Positions 22,670-34,512 are shown, counted from the stretch's first letter. The stretch is 64,000 bases of DNA from Lepidonotus clava (GCA_936440205.1 OW387146.1:48784426-48848425); one strand, 5' to 3'. The notes: generated by a model not told the origin, from the sequence alone. Program-made: numbers and translations.

Positions 22670-23094
22670 TCAGTCAGAGTGCATGCCAAAACAAACGCTA
22701 TACTTGGCCCGCCTATTATCTTCCATACAGTCACATAGCAGTTTTGCCATATGGATTTGCGACTCTTTTGTTGGATGCAAGCCATCACGAAGGCGACCAT
22801 ATAAATGGTCAAGGGCCTTCTTCCTCCTGTTCCATCGATGGACTACATTTGAGATTCTGGGTGTCAATACCTTATTGGACCTGTTCATATCCACTATGTG
22901 ACTATTCACAGCGGCTACAGCCCCAGTGACTAGCGACTGCTTTGGATGGATGGGGTCATCCCCAGATTTATTATAAGTGTTCAAATGAATCCCATAAAGA
23001 GAGCAAATGACCACGGGTAAGGTAGGGTCATCCTCCTTGATGCCTGACAGTAGATCACGATAACGGTTCGCCACGGTAGTTGACATGTGATAGG
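22670..23094 (-). pseudogene. LINE-B ORF1 C-terminal fragment, SGNH/esterase-like
   Basis: About 140 residues are left, starting at TTVANRYRDLL and ending FGMHSD. Blocks include VVICSLYGIHLNTYN, AAVNSHIVDMNRSNKVLTP and GRLRDGLHPTKES. The DGLHP block matches the conserved Asp-x-x-His end of SGNH/GDSL hydrolases, a domain known from ORF1 proteins of CR1-group LINEs. The N-terminal part with the nucleophile Ser was lost through 5' truncation at insertion. Confidence 0.6.
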
Positions 23095-24090
23095 AAACAA
23101 AAGACAATAGCAAATGGAATACTCTCCCCATTACAGGATATCACCTATGGGGTACCGCGAGGCTCCATAATGGGTCCCCTATTATTTAATATATATATAA
23201 ATGAACTGCCAAAAGTTGCCAAGGAAACGAATATGTTACTTTATGCAGACGATACTGTTTTGTATACTACAAATTAAGACCCTGCAGAATGTGGTAGAAT
23301 GATACAATCAGATATGAAAAGGGTGGACATTTGGTGTCGTAAGCATAAATTAACTATTAATATTAAAATAACTAAGCAAATGATGTTTTCTAATAAGAAA
23401 TTGTTATACCAGCCTGTGATAACCCTAGCTGATAATCCGATTGAGTGTGTAAGTATTTACAAGTATCTTGGCATTAATCTAGATAGTGCTTTGAATTTTA
23501 AATATCAGCTCAAAGAAACTTATAAACTTGCTTCCTATAAATTATCACTCTTACGAAGGGTTCGGAAATGCATAAATGAATTTACATCTTTGACTATTGT
23601 TAAAAGTATGCTGTTACCCTACTTAGATATCGGAAATATATTTTTTACTGCATGCCCGACTGTAGATGTCCAGAGATTGGAAACCGTATTGAATGTATCC
23701 CTGCGTGTTACATTTCTGGCAAATAACCCATTGGATGTACATAAACTTGAATTATATACTAGAGCGAAATTATTATCTCTGGAATATAGGAGAAAATATT
23801 TTCTCCTGAATGTAATGTTTCGCTTAATTAATTCAGGATACATAGTACCCAACATTGGACTATGTAACACTCGCCAAAACGTTGCACCATTGGTGAATGT
23901 TCCATTTACCAGACTTGAATATATCCTCAAATCACCAGTTTTTGTTGCTCGTAATCTATGGAATGATCTTGATGCAACCTTAAGACAAAATGAGGATTAT
24001 AGCAGTTTCAAGCAAAAGATAAAAGAAAACCTGCAAGAGAATTATGTTATCAGTGAAACTGCAAGGCTTGCTCAAGGCATTTTTGTATAA
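23095..24090 (+). pseudogene. LINE-E ORF2, 3' half of RT and C-terminus
   Basis: It resumes with RKQKTIANGILSPLQDITYG, then VPRGSIMGPLLFNIYINELP, MLLYADDTVLYTTN (catalytic YADD), VSIYKYLGINLDSALNFKY and a tail with SPVFVARNLWNDLDATLRQN and FKQKIKENLQENY. One in-frame stop lies at 23275-23277; the frame is otherwise open to the stop at 24088-24090. It continues the piece ending at 17801. The 3' UTR probably runs to the A-run near 24354-24363. Confidence 0.85.
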
Positions 24091-24648
24091 TGTTCTGTTT
24101 TATACATTGTCTCATATATACCATCTCATCTCATCACATTGACATCATATATAACTGAATCTTTGTGTAATCATACTACGGAGCATTCCTAATAATTATG
24201 GCTCAATGGATTTTTTGAAGACGGTAAGGAAGTCTTCACTAACAAATACTTTAAAGAAACTGAATAGTATATACCATGTAATAGTGATAAGTTCTGCTGG
24301 CGACAAGGGAAGACTGGAGAAATCCAACTTATCCCAGGATAATAAAAATGTAATAAAAAAAAAAGGCGGTATTTTAATATTAAAACTAGGAGTTAGGTTT
24401 GGTGCACAGAGTCTAATCTGCAATAAGGTTTAACAGTGGTGTTAGGAGTATAGCCTTAAAGTAAGAAAGTGTGATCACCATAGATTGCCACCCTTATCAT
24501 ACCTCTGTCTATATAGCCATTATCTGTTGAAGGATGCTAGTAAAACTTTGGCAACTGAGCTCAGAAATGGTAGATTTGGAAAAAGACCTCAAATTCTATG
24601 CTGCCTTGACTCTAGCCTTCTGGGCACTCATTTGCAAGTGTTGATTTA

Positions 24649-24864
24649 AGCCCCATACCCACTAGGCGATTTTACCGGCGACTGGCGACGGGCGACTGGG
24701 AGAATCGGCCGATTCTTACGATACCCTGTCAGTACAGCACATTGAAATGTGCATGTTTGATCTGAATCGGTGCTAAAATTGGCCGATTCTAGGGACAGAA
24801 TCGGCCGATTTTAGCACTAATCAGTCGGCCAACTTGGTCAAAATCCCCTAGTGGATATGGCCCT
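24649..24864. mobile_element. 216-bp MITE, Harbinger-like, TTA target duplication
   Basis: The imperfect inverted ends are CCCCATACCCACTAGGCGAT on the left and, on the complement of the right end, GGGCCATATCCACTAGGGGA. TTA flanks at 24646-24648 and 24865-24867. The interior holds repeated palindromic AATCGGCCGATT words (near 24703 and 24802, with variants). The 3-bp TTA duplication fits PIF/Harbinger. Confidence 0.65.
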
Positions 24865-24889
24865 TTACTGTCTCTCCCCACATTGGAGG

Positions 24890-25260
24890 GACCTATCCTT
24901 TTACCCAGACCATCTGGCTCTTACTATCCATTCCTAAAAAAACTGACCGATTCGTTGAACGCCCTTGGTGGATAATTCTCAACTCATCACCAGGCTCAGC
25001 CTTGTGCCCAGTCAGATGGATAAAAGAGCTATCATGGGTCCTCAACCCACGTGATTCAGACCCCTTGTTCCTGATGCCAGGGCTGATTGGCCTCATGCCT
25101 ATGGAATACCACTGGTTTATTAACAAACTTAAGGCCTTAGTGTCTGCGTCTGGACTGGATCCTGCAACCATAAGCTTGCACTCAATACACCATGGTGGAT
25201 CCTCCCTTATGTCAGCCCTTGGGTCCTCCCTGATGGACATTAGCGCCTATGGTGTCTAAG
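24890..25260 (+). pseudogene. Tyrosine recombinase C-terminal fragment (DIRS/Crypton type)
   Basis: The frame CPVRWIKELSWVLNPRD, then PLFLMPGLIG, FINKLKALVSASGLDPA and LHSIHHGGSSLMSALG has the layout of the recombinase catalytic half, with the HxxR box region as HSIHHGG. The N-terminal part and the Tyr-bearing end are not recognisable, so it is an old fragment of uncertain family. Confidence 0.55.
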
Positions 25261-26524
25261 CTTCCTCTAGCATCTTTCATTACATTCACCATTCTGATGC
25301 CTCAGATTATGTTATCTCTGAACTATTCTTTGAATCTGTGGTTGGGCACCTTGGTCTCTGTGTCTTCCTGATTCACAAAGCACATCTTCTGTTCATTACA
25401 TCACTTTATCTGTTACTTAGACTAATCAATCCCCACCAAGGGGGCACACAGGTTTATTTCAATAAATATATTCAAAATTCTGTAACCATGGTAACCTGGC
25501 AACCTTCCAAATACTCAGAATTTATCTAAAATTCTAGGTAATGATTTTTCCTACAAATGCATCTAAATGGTGTTTTTTCACAATGATTTCCTAAATAATA
25601 TAATTTTGGGGCTGATTTCCAGGTATGGCTTAATCTGGTCTAAATTGCCCATAAAGGTATTACATGAGATACTAAAGGAAGTAACTGAGATAACATGATG
25701 AAAATCAATGGTAGAAAAATCCTTGGAACTTTAGGAATGCTATTGTATTTCCCTTGAAGCTGTAAGTCAAATATCTGTTGTTTAATCAACAAATACCCAT
25801 AGAAATGGCCTCATCTATATGGGATACCCATGGAGAGGCCAAATATGACCTAAATATGGCCTATGTAGTGAGTTCGAAAGTCTTCACATCATAATGTTTG
25901 ACTGATGAAAATAATGCCATGCAGTAACTAGCTTGTGTGACTAGTTAAGTGGAAAAGGGGAGCCCATAAAAGTCCTTTAGACCTTGTGACTTATTTCTTA
26001 ACCCAAAACCTCCAATATACATTAATAATTATTCAAAGTGATAGATCTAAATAGAAGGAATTAATCCTTATTGTTTACTTCATAATGTCTATGGTAAAAT
26101 ATGCATAATTGCCATGCATATGCATTTTCATCTATTCATTTCAGTGTCTGAGGTTTCCTTGGTTCAAAATGGTCATTTACAAACCTTAGCAGCCACAAAT
26201 TCCTCCATATGTATGAACAATTATGATGCAACATATTAATTAAATAATAAAAAGGGATTTTTTCAGAAATTTTCAAGATGGCTGCTAAATACAATGTTGC
26301 ACCAAAAAGAATTTTGGGCAACATGTCATTTTGAAATATGGAAGTCTTGAGCTTTCCAAAACTGTTTTCAAATCAACTTTACCCTTCCGAAAACACCTTT
26401 CGACATAGGGCACACCACTAGTGGTTGCAAAGAGCTGATGACTTGTGGAAGAAAAGAATCATTTAGAAGGGTTTATAGGCCGATTTGAGCAGTTTGAAAC
26501 ATTTTCAAATTCGAAATATTTATT
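25261..26524. other. Non-coding dispersed-repeat DNA
   Basis: The segment near 26420-26500 (GATGACTTGTGGAAGAAAAG, then GGCCGATTTGAGC) has an inverted relative at about 40306-40380, so at least part is an old dispersed repeat. No coding signal. Confidence 0.5.
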
Positions 26525-26807
26525 TATATATTTAGTTATTTTTTATTTAGAAAAACAGTCAATCAGGGTCTCCCCTGGTCTTCCATGACATCCATATATC
26601 TAGATTATAATCAAATCAATGATTTACACAAATACATCAATTAATGGTTTTATACAATAGAAAAGGTGAATAATATTATTAAAGAACAAACTTATAGTAA
26701 TTCACAGTAAATCTTCATAGATTTTATATTGATCATGCAACGCATAGCTGAATGAGACTGCATCTATACTCTTTTGTATACTTTCAGATAGGCTATTCCA
26801 CAGTACT

Positions 26808-27884
26808 GAACGCTGATGTGGTATTGTTTATATTTAGTGATGTTTGAGAGTGGTGTTTACAGGTGTTATTACTTAATAGGGGTTAATGAATGGAAACTTA
26901 TGGATAATATATATGTTAATATGGGGAACTTAGTTTTGCTTGAAATATAATGTTAAAGTGGTAGAGAAAGTCCATGAATTGGTGCGCTCAATCCAAAACA
27001 TAGACTTCGCTTGGCTGAGGGTAAGCTATTGTTTTAATATATTAAATCTGAGATACATACATGCAGCAACTCTCACCCTTGAGCAGCATAGTGTGAGGCC
27101 ACCACTTCGCCATGAAGGCTCTGTGGCGGGTCGGGTGCATTGAGTCCCCACCGATAGAAAGGCGTTAAGACCCATGCTCTGTGTATGCTCCACACATCAG
27201 ATCTACTTACAGTTTTGAGAATCCATCCCAGGATTTCCATTATCCAAATTAGGTCCAGAATATTATGTTAAGATCCCTATCTAGCCGAATGTCCCTAAAA
27301 GTGTCCAGTGTCTGCCCCGAGACGAGGAGACCCAAATCCCTCACACATATCTGCCATAGTCACTCAACTGTCGCCCTGAATGTCAGGGCGACATACCGTT
27401 CACTAGCACCTCATTCTGTCTCTCTGGCTGGCTTATGTGCTAGCGTCCTTTTATATCACGCAAGTTTGCACAAACAAGTCCATTAATCATTCCAGACAGC
27501 CCAACCGACTCACACCCTGACAGGCGCTCGTTTTCCAATGGGTGTCTGTACACCAGCAGCCCTCTTTATGTGAGTGTTTCACTATATGTGTTCAGGGCTG
27601 CAGGCCTGACGAATGGAAGCCATCTATAGTTGTATGTGAATCGATCCAGAGAACAGCCAGCCTAGATCAGAAGGCATAGCGGCTCGGCCCAGATACAGGG
27701 AGCTCAGGTTACCGCATCAGCGGGAGACTAATGGCATCTAGGCGGTTAATGGGTATTTTAATACCCCCGTCTCGGCACAAACAACTTTCCCATTAATTCT
27801 ATCTAACCATTCCACATATAACTTAGAAAACCTTTACACATACTCATTACAATATAACTAATATTATTGCACTACTACAGTGCA
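26808..27884 (+). mobile_element. LTR-like element, 1077 bp, inserted in LINE-C
   Basis: The ends GAACGC...GTGCA match the family at 14172, 29034 and 63331. The flanks are GTACT (26803-26807) and GTACC (27885-27889), one mismatch. It splits the LINE-C ORF2 tail. An internal block near 26955-27015 aligns with the other copies; the rest is longer and divergent. Confidence 0.65.
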
Positions 27885-29033
27885 GTACCGTACCAAGATA
27901 AAAAGGATTATGGTCATATTTTCTGCCTAAATATTTTTCCGTTTTAAAAATGAATTTTACTGATGAATGTGTAGTACGTTCAGATGTTTTTTGTACTCGC
28001 AGATATTTCGAATGAATAAACATCAGTCTCAGTAACTGGAATTGGTGTCTCTGTTCTAAACTAATTAAGTGAGTCTTTTTATGTAAGTCATTAATTCGAA
28101 CAAAATCATCTCAGCCATATCCATGACATAAACACAGGGCATTATTTTGAAGTACTTGTAGACTCTTTTTATCCTTTAAATTCATTGATATTAATATAAA
28201 ACCAACATGATCCAGGATTGGCATAATTGTTTGCTTATAAATTTGAACAGCCATAAATTCATTCACATACTGTCAAATTTTAGACAGTTTAAAAATCCTA
28301 TATGAAACCAAACTCTTAGTTTTACTTAGTAGTGCTAAGAATGTTAATTCCTGATCTATAAGTACACCAAGATAATTGTATCAACGAGCGTAGTCTTATT
28401 GCTGCACTGATATGGGTAATAAACATAATAAAGATAAGTCAACAAGCAGGTGGTTGGGCGGCCAGTTCCCTGGCAATAATAATGTGTGGAATTTTATTTC
28501 CAATAAACAGGGAACAAAACAGGCAAAGAAAAAAATATTACGGATGAACATGTGTGTAGGTCCGTCCAGTCCAGAGAACCAGTGCCCACTGACTGGTCAG
28601 CAGGGGTGGGGAGACCTGGCTGAGGCCTGTAGGCAGAGCCCCCTGTGGAGGAACCAGAGTTATACTGACCAGATGGTGGTGCCTCCTCTGGACTGTCCTT
28701 GATACTTTGATAGGTCTGGACTACCTATCAACCCATATAGTAACAAATTCAAGTTTATGGTCAAAAACATTTAACGATCTAGGAGAAAGTACTTTACTTG
28801 ATTTATTGTGCATTCCAAGAATCATTACCCTTGATTTATCCCGATTGATTTTAAGACTATTTCAGTCACACCACAATACAAGTGAGGATAAATCAGTCTG
28901 CAACTTGCTCTGAATCGAATCCCAATCATTACCAGAAAAACAATCATCAGCAAATAAACAAATCTTACAAAATTCTATCACCCTGATTATATCATTAATA
29001 TACAAGATAAATGCTGTTGGCCCTAGGACCGTT

Positions 29034-29711
29034 GAACGCTTGTGGTAGTTTATGGTTTTATGTTAAATATAGGGAAACTTGCTGTTAATTATTGTTCAGA
29101 CAGTCAAGCTTAGTTTATGTTAATGTCGCTAGTTAAGTGGTAGACTACATCTGTGAAATGGGCGTTCATATCCACAACACGAATCTTGCTTGGCAGACAG
29201 GAAGTTTATTGGTGTCCAATCCAAATGCGTACAATGGCTGGTGGGTTAGGCCCAAGTATCCAGCCCTCATTCAACACTGCCCAAGGCTAGCTTCGTCCTC
29301 AGAGTCCAGTTGTCTTAGTACAATGGTATACTCCTATCCAAGTCACTCGATGTCTGCGTACATTGCTAAAACCAAACGCCGAATCGTTTAGATTCGAATC
29401 GATCCAAAACAGGTAGTGTTCTCTGGCCTCACCTGCTGGTTCAGCCTATTTTATACTATCTCATTATTGATCTCAACCCCGGCAGCACTACTTTGCTGGG
29501 AGGCGCCTTTCGTCTGCAATGGTTATACAGGTATATCGCCTACCAGCAGCGTCTGCCATTCTTGTATCTGTGTAATTTTGAATGTTCTTTATAATTCCTT
29601 TATAATTTCTTTCTCATCTGGTGACTTTCCTTTCGTCTAAATTCTCAAGCAAGATATATTACACATAAAATAATTCTACTAACATTTCATATGCACAATG
29701 ACTTTCGTGCA
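29034..29711 (+). mobile_element. LTR-like element, 678 bp, inserted in LINE-C
   Basis: It runs GAACGC...GTGCA with the perfect 5-bp duplication CCGTT at 29029-29033 and 29712-29716. It interrupts the RT block between IPQGTV and LGPTAF. The internal block CTTGCTTGGCAGACAGGAAG resembles the 63331 copy. Confidence 0.75.
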
Positions 29712-31899
29712 CCGTTCCCTGAGGTATTTCGGTATGGACTTTAATAGCTTTGGATGCTACATTATGGAAAACAGTTATCTGGTCACGGTCAAAATAGCTT
29801 ATAAACCATTTAAGTAATATTTCTGGAAATTTCATTTTACATAATTTCTCAATAAATAATTTGTGATTCAAACAATCAAAGGCTTTGGTTACGTCTAGAT
29901 ATACTACCCCCACTAGCTTATTGTGACTAAAGTTAGTGTAAACATATTTCAAAATCAAAAATAGCTATTTGTGTTGATCAATTGGGTAGAAAACCATACT
30001 GGACATTGGAAAAAACATTGTTGGCAAAACAAAATTCAAATATCCGTCGCTGTATAATCTTTTCTAACAACTTAGCATATACCGGGGTTTGCGTTATTGG
30101 TCGCAAAATTATTTGCCATACTCAAATCACCTGATTTAGGTATCAGATTGATATAGCCTACAGCCCACTTTCTAGGAAAAACAGCAGTAAGCATGGAACA
30201 TGTAAATAAATCAACAAAACGAGTCGGAATACATTCAATAGCATATTTACAGATTCTGGAATTGATCCCTTCTATACAACTACTTTTTGATATTTATATT
30301 TCCTTAGCATCTAGCAGAATTTCTTCTATGTCCGGAATATATAAATCAAAATAATTTTCCATAACATAGTCATATACATGAGATAAGTCAAAATCAACAT
30401 TACCACCAATTCGCGTACCAATATCACAATAAAATTCATTTAAATAATCTGACACCTCGTTCGATGCCACAGAGTCAAATGTGTCATGGTGTTTAAAATT
30501 AATCTGGACAGTAGTACTATCTTCCTTCCATAACAATTCATTTATTACATGCCAAAATCTTTTAGGATTTTTTGAATTAGCACGTAGAGCATTTTTGACA
30601 TATACTGATCTGGCTTTGTCAACCAAAGAATTTGTACGATCGCACAAATAATGTACTATTTTCAAAATATCGGGTTGATGAGTACGTCTATATAAGCGAA
30701 CATAAAACTTACGTTCATAAACACATTTATACATCTCAGGGTTCGTCCAGGGAGTAGGTTTTCTTTTAGAAAAAACATTTTTAATTGGACACATAACGGC
30801 AAGTATGTCGTGTATGTTTTGGTATATGATATCCCATTTTACATTGACATCATTAGATTCCTGAAAAAATGACCAAAAATGATCGCTATTTTTCAATAAA
30901 GCATTGAAGTTATCCAGATTAAAATTTGAGAAATCTCTAACTGATTTCCTGATTTTACATCCATAATCGCGACACTTTTTAGTGTAGGCATATATAGGAA
31001 AATGATCCGATATCATGTTACAATCAATACCACTTTCATTTACATATGGACAATTTGTTATTATATAATCAATACATGTGCCAACCTTTAAATTAGGTCG
31101 AGTGTTTCCATCTATCAAACTACGAAACCCATTAAATTTTATAAAACTTTTTAAGTCCGATAAGCCTTGACTTTTTGGCTGTAAAAAATCAATGTTCAAG
31201 TCACCGAGAATCCATTTCTCATATTTACGAAATTTCATATTACAAAAAATATCCCGCATACACAAAATACAGGCTTTTGAATCTCCCTTAGGCGGCTTAT
31301 ATACACATGAAATGAGCATGTGCTTAAAACCAGGGTTTTTACAGGTAACAGTTACTACCTCAATATCGTCCGAAGTTATACATCCAATATCTAATTTACT
31401 AGTAGAACTACTAAATTTATTTGAAATATAAATACATACACCGCCCCCACGAGAGAATGTTTTATAGTTATTTAAGCGCTTTTCCCTATCTTGTCTAAAT
31501 ATTTTCATACCTAGCAAGTCAACCAAATTGTCATCATAACGATTGTCAAGCCATGTCTCAGAACAGCATATAACATCATAATCACCAAAAAGTAAGTTCA
31601 GTTGTGGTAGTTTACGGTAAAGGCTTCAACAATTTACACGAATAATTTTGAAAGGGGCAAATTCTAATGAAAGTATATGAACCAAATGAAGTCAAGAAAA
31701 ATTATAGATATATAATTACAATTGAAATACAAATACAAATACAAACCCCCCTTAATTTCCGGTAGGGTTGTAAATTAACCAAAGTTTTGAGACGAAACAC
31801 GTCAGTAATGTTTAATTGAAACTACAGAAATGAATGCAACTGAAAGAATATTTACAGCAGTTTATACGCCACGGTTGCTGGAGATTTGGTTACAGACAT

Positions 31900-33634
31900 T
31901 CATGGATTATTTCCATTTTTCTTTGCGATCAGTTGGTCTCTGAATTTTGTCTGAAGTTCCCCAAAGTCATCGTCACCTGGAAATACATCATCATCATATT
32001 CTTTGGATCCAAATGGAAGCCCCCCACCCCAACGGCAGTCAGGGCTTGCCTCCACCAGCTTGTGAGGATATGTGGCAATTAACTTTACCTCAAGCTCAGG
32101 ATTCTGACCATATTTACACAGCAACAACATCCACAATTTGTCTTTGCGAACAGATAGCCATTCCTTGCTAGTGCATATGCTCTTGCCAAGTTCCTTTATT
32201 TTAAAAGGGCCCTTTTCTTCCAAGATCTGTTTTGCAACTTCGATCTGGTTGTGGAAGTTCGTCTTGATCCACTGATAAGCTTGTTCAACACAACAGAACT
32301 GGATAATCTGGAAGACAAAGTACACTGCAAACATATTTGAGAGAAAAGATTGTGGTCCAGCAAAGCAGATACCACTTTTCGTGATTACAGTTTGTTTGTT
32401 GAAGGTGTCTGGAAGCTTGTCATCATGTCCTGCAACATCCATTTCCGTATGGACAGTTGGAGTGACGGGATCAGTGTTCAGTGTTTTTTCTTGAATTTCT
32501 GATTTTTCAGGTAGTTTCGGTGGTGTGCTGGTGTCTACCAGCTCCATGAACTTGACGGTCCGTACAGCAGCAGTAGATTCTGGAACGATCAGTGGTATAT
32601 GCACAGGTTTAGGATCCTGGGTCCTGACATATCCTGAAGTAATACGGAAGGCATCAGGCAGGCTATTCAATTCGTCAAACATGTAAGTTGAACCATCAAT
32701 GATCACACAGTCAGCTCTATATGTAGCTTCAACACCTTGGGTTTTGGCTTTAGAGACTATTTGGTGAAAAATAGCCTTCCTCCTCCTCACCTCAATCGAA
32801 TCATCTGGATTGATGAATAATTTTCCGTAGCCATCAATATCCTTCACCTTAATTTTACGCTTCAGAATAAGATCTCTGAGATACACATATTTGAAGGTAA
32901 TGATACAAGGGCCAGGGGCACTGCTCGTAGCATCCCGACGGCGGAGCCTCCGTGTTTGCTCTACGTCGTTAGGATAAATATTCACATCAATAGCTTTACC
33001 CACCTCGATAATTTTGTCAACTATCTCACCATCGGTATCACACAATAATCCTTCGACGACTATGCTTCTGCGTTTGGAAGACGAATCACTATCCACATAT
33101 ACCGGTTTGGCCTCTGCTCCTCGATCAGCTGATCATGTTTGTTTACCTTGCGTTGACCCACTAAGGGCCGCAGCATACGAGCTATCAAGCCTTGACTGGA
33201 TCGATTTCAACTCACGTTCATGTCGTTGTAGAATATCTCCAGCTTCTTCAAACTGGGTATTAACTTGACATTCCAGTGTTAGCAGGTCTGTTTTAGCAGC
33301 AAAATGGGATAGGTCCGACATACTTGGCACATCACGAAGCTCCAATGTCAATTGATCCAACTTACGCATTTGATCAATATTTGACAGCCATTTCGAACCC
33401 GATAAATCCTCCAGTGTCATTCTTCCGTGTACGTTTGTCAGCAAAGGGCCTGGACAAGGGGTAAGGTGTCCCATCGCCTGGTGAAAAGAGACGTTTTTGT
33501 CCTTGTTGTAACAGTGGTTGCTCTTGATGAACTGGATATGGCACATATTGAGTTTGTATATACTGGTTTGACAGTTGTGGTGGTAATGGCAGCTGTCCAG
33601 CCCATGCCATGGCAGGAAAGCTGTTCATATGCAC
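31900..33634 (-). pseudogene. LINE-C ORF1: coiled coil, L1-ORF1p-like core and NADAR domain
   Basis: In order it encodes a Pro/Gln-rich N-terminus (QYIQTQYVPYPVHQEQPLLQ), a helical segment (DLLTLECQVNTQFEEAGDIL), an RRM-like part starting RSIVVEGLLCDTDGEI, and a C-terminal-domain-like part (GYGKLFINPDD, then DCVIIDGSTYMFDELNSLP). A linker follows, then a NADAR domain with FAGPQSFLSNMFAVYF, VEQAYQWIKTNFHNQ, KDKLWMLLLCKYGQNPEL, HKLVEASPDCRWGGGLP and LQTKFRDQLI. These match the family's LSN(F/M), EhyYQ..K, K..QN, LvEAS..D..WG.G and R..L blocks. A frameshift near 33420-33440 and a stop at 33133-33135 break it. The architecture is the same as LINE-A ORF1. Confidence 0.82.
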
Positions 33635-34345
33635 GGGAAGATTTTGATCTCATACTGTAAGGAGACTTGGCCCTGTTTGAATCAATTTGCTATATGCCAT
33701 GTCAATCAGTGTAAGGGATGTGTACACATATGTGTGTCAATATATGGGGTCTTAATTGTATTGATGCACATTCACACTCTTGCAGTGTCAATGGTATGGC
33801 CCATTACATAAGCCTCCCCAGCCGCCCAGCTGGGGACATCTATAATTAGCACTATGTTTGGTTGGCACATTTTAGTTATTTCCCAGCCCTTTCTATGTCT
33901 GACCAGAGGTCAGGGCCAGGGCCATCCCCCTGACCTCTTCCCAGCCCCCTACCCTACCCCCTAGGGGAAGCTGTCAGCCCCCTGTCGCCAAAACCTGCTT
34001 CTATGTTCCCATGTCATGCAGGTTTTGTTTTTACAGGGCTACCCCTACTTTTAGATCATGATTTAAAAGTAGATCATGATTTGTGGCTAATGACAAATAA
34101 ACTTGTATACTATTGATGTCCGAGGAAGTTAGAGAACTTTGTCATGTTTATGATTAAGGAAGGGCCTTTAATTTGAAGCAGGTGGTGATTATCAAAATTT
34201 GTCTTTGTTTAGCATACTAAAAAAAGGGGTCCACCCCACATACACTTCAGTTTATGCCCTGCACTCAATTCGATCATAAGGGATTGGATGACTATTTTAA
34301 CATGTGAGGCATTTAATTCTGAGTTAGAGGCAAACTATTTTCACT

Positions 34346-34421
34346 ATGAAAAGAGGACAACCAACATTGGAAAACTTCTTTCCCAAACGACAGAAAACAA
34401 GCCAAGATGAATCTGCAACAG
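34346..34421 (+). pseudogene. Isolated first-exon remnant with PIP-box-like motif
   Basis: ATG opens MKRGQPTLENFFPKRQK and ends at CAACAG|GTGAGC, a good splice donor. QPTLENFF fits the PCNA-interacting QxxLxxFF pattern, which is common at N-termini of several transposase families. No following exon is recognised in this element. Confidence 0.5.
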
Positions 34422-34512
34422 GTGAGCCTACTTATTTGTCAAATTCATATTCTGCATTTTAACAACGTTTGTAACATGTGAAATGTGGCTTGTAACATGT
34501 AATCTACATTAC

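Larger units (their letters stand above)
17802..23094 (-). mobile_element. LINE-B: 5.3-kb CR1/Jockey-like LINE inserted into LINE-E
   Basis: Its 3' end is at the left: the complement of 17803-17830 is an A-rich tail preceded by AATAAA. The order on the minus strand is ORF1 fragment (23094-22670), a 1.5-kb inter-ORF region with two A/T homopolymers of about 30 nt (21422-21451, 22564-22591), ORF2 (21126-18217), and a 3' UTR of three 105-bp repeats. The 5' end cuts into ORF1, as expected for target-primed insertion. LINE-E coding sequence resumes on the other side, which shows nesting. ORF2 is intact; ORF1 is truncated. Confidence 0.85.
26702..31670 (-). pseudogene. LINE-C ORF2: endonuclease and RT in pieces
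   Basis: The endonuclease starts at FKIIRVNC, and a stop replaces the Arg codon found in LINE-B just before SLYRKLPQLNLLFGDYD. It continues with CCSETWLDNRY, GGGVCIYISN, CVYKPPKGD, LGDLNIDF, GTCIDYIITN and ISDHFPIYAY, open from 31526 to 30294. RT blocks follow: VVYLDVTKAFDCLNH at about 29880, IPQGT at about 29725, then after the insertion GPTAFILYINDIIR and CLFADDC near 28970, YNYLGVLIDQELTFL near 28370, SLEQRHQFQLLRLMFI near 28030, and the end VLWNSLSESIQ to the stop at 26702-26704. Several frameshifts lie between 30290 and 29960. Confidence 0.8.
26525..33634 (-). mobile_element. LINE-C: NADAR-bearing LINE, interrupted by two LTR-like insertions
   Basis: The minus-strand order is ORF1 (33634-31900), endonuclease (about 31670-30294), RT pieces (30290-29712, 29033-28700, about 28385-27885), C-terminus (26807-26702) and a 3' UTR to about 26525 with AATAAA. 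Without the insertions it is about 5.4 kb, close to full length. LTR-like elements at 26808-27884 and 29034-29711 split ORF2, each leaving a 5-bp duplication. A further unexplained block at about 28395-28695 also breaks ORF2. The 5' side abuts the CACTA-like end at 33632. The copy is dead through several frameshifts and stops. Confidence 0.8.
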
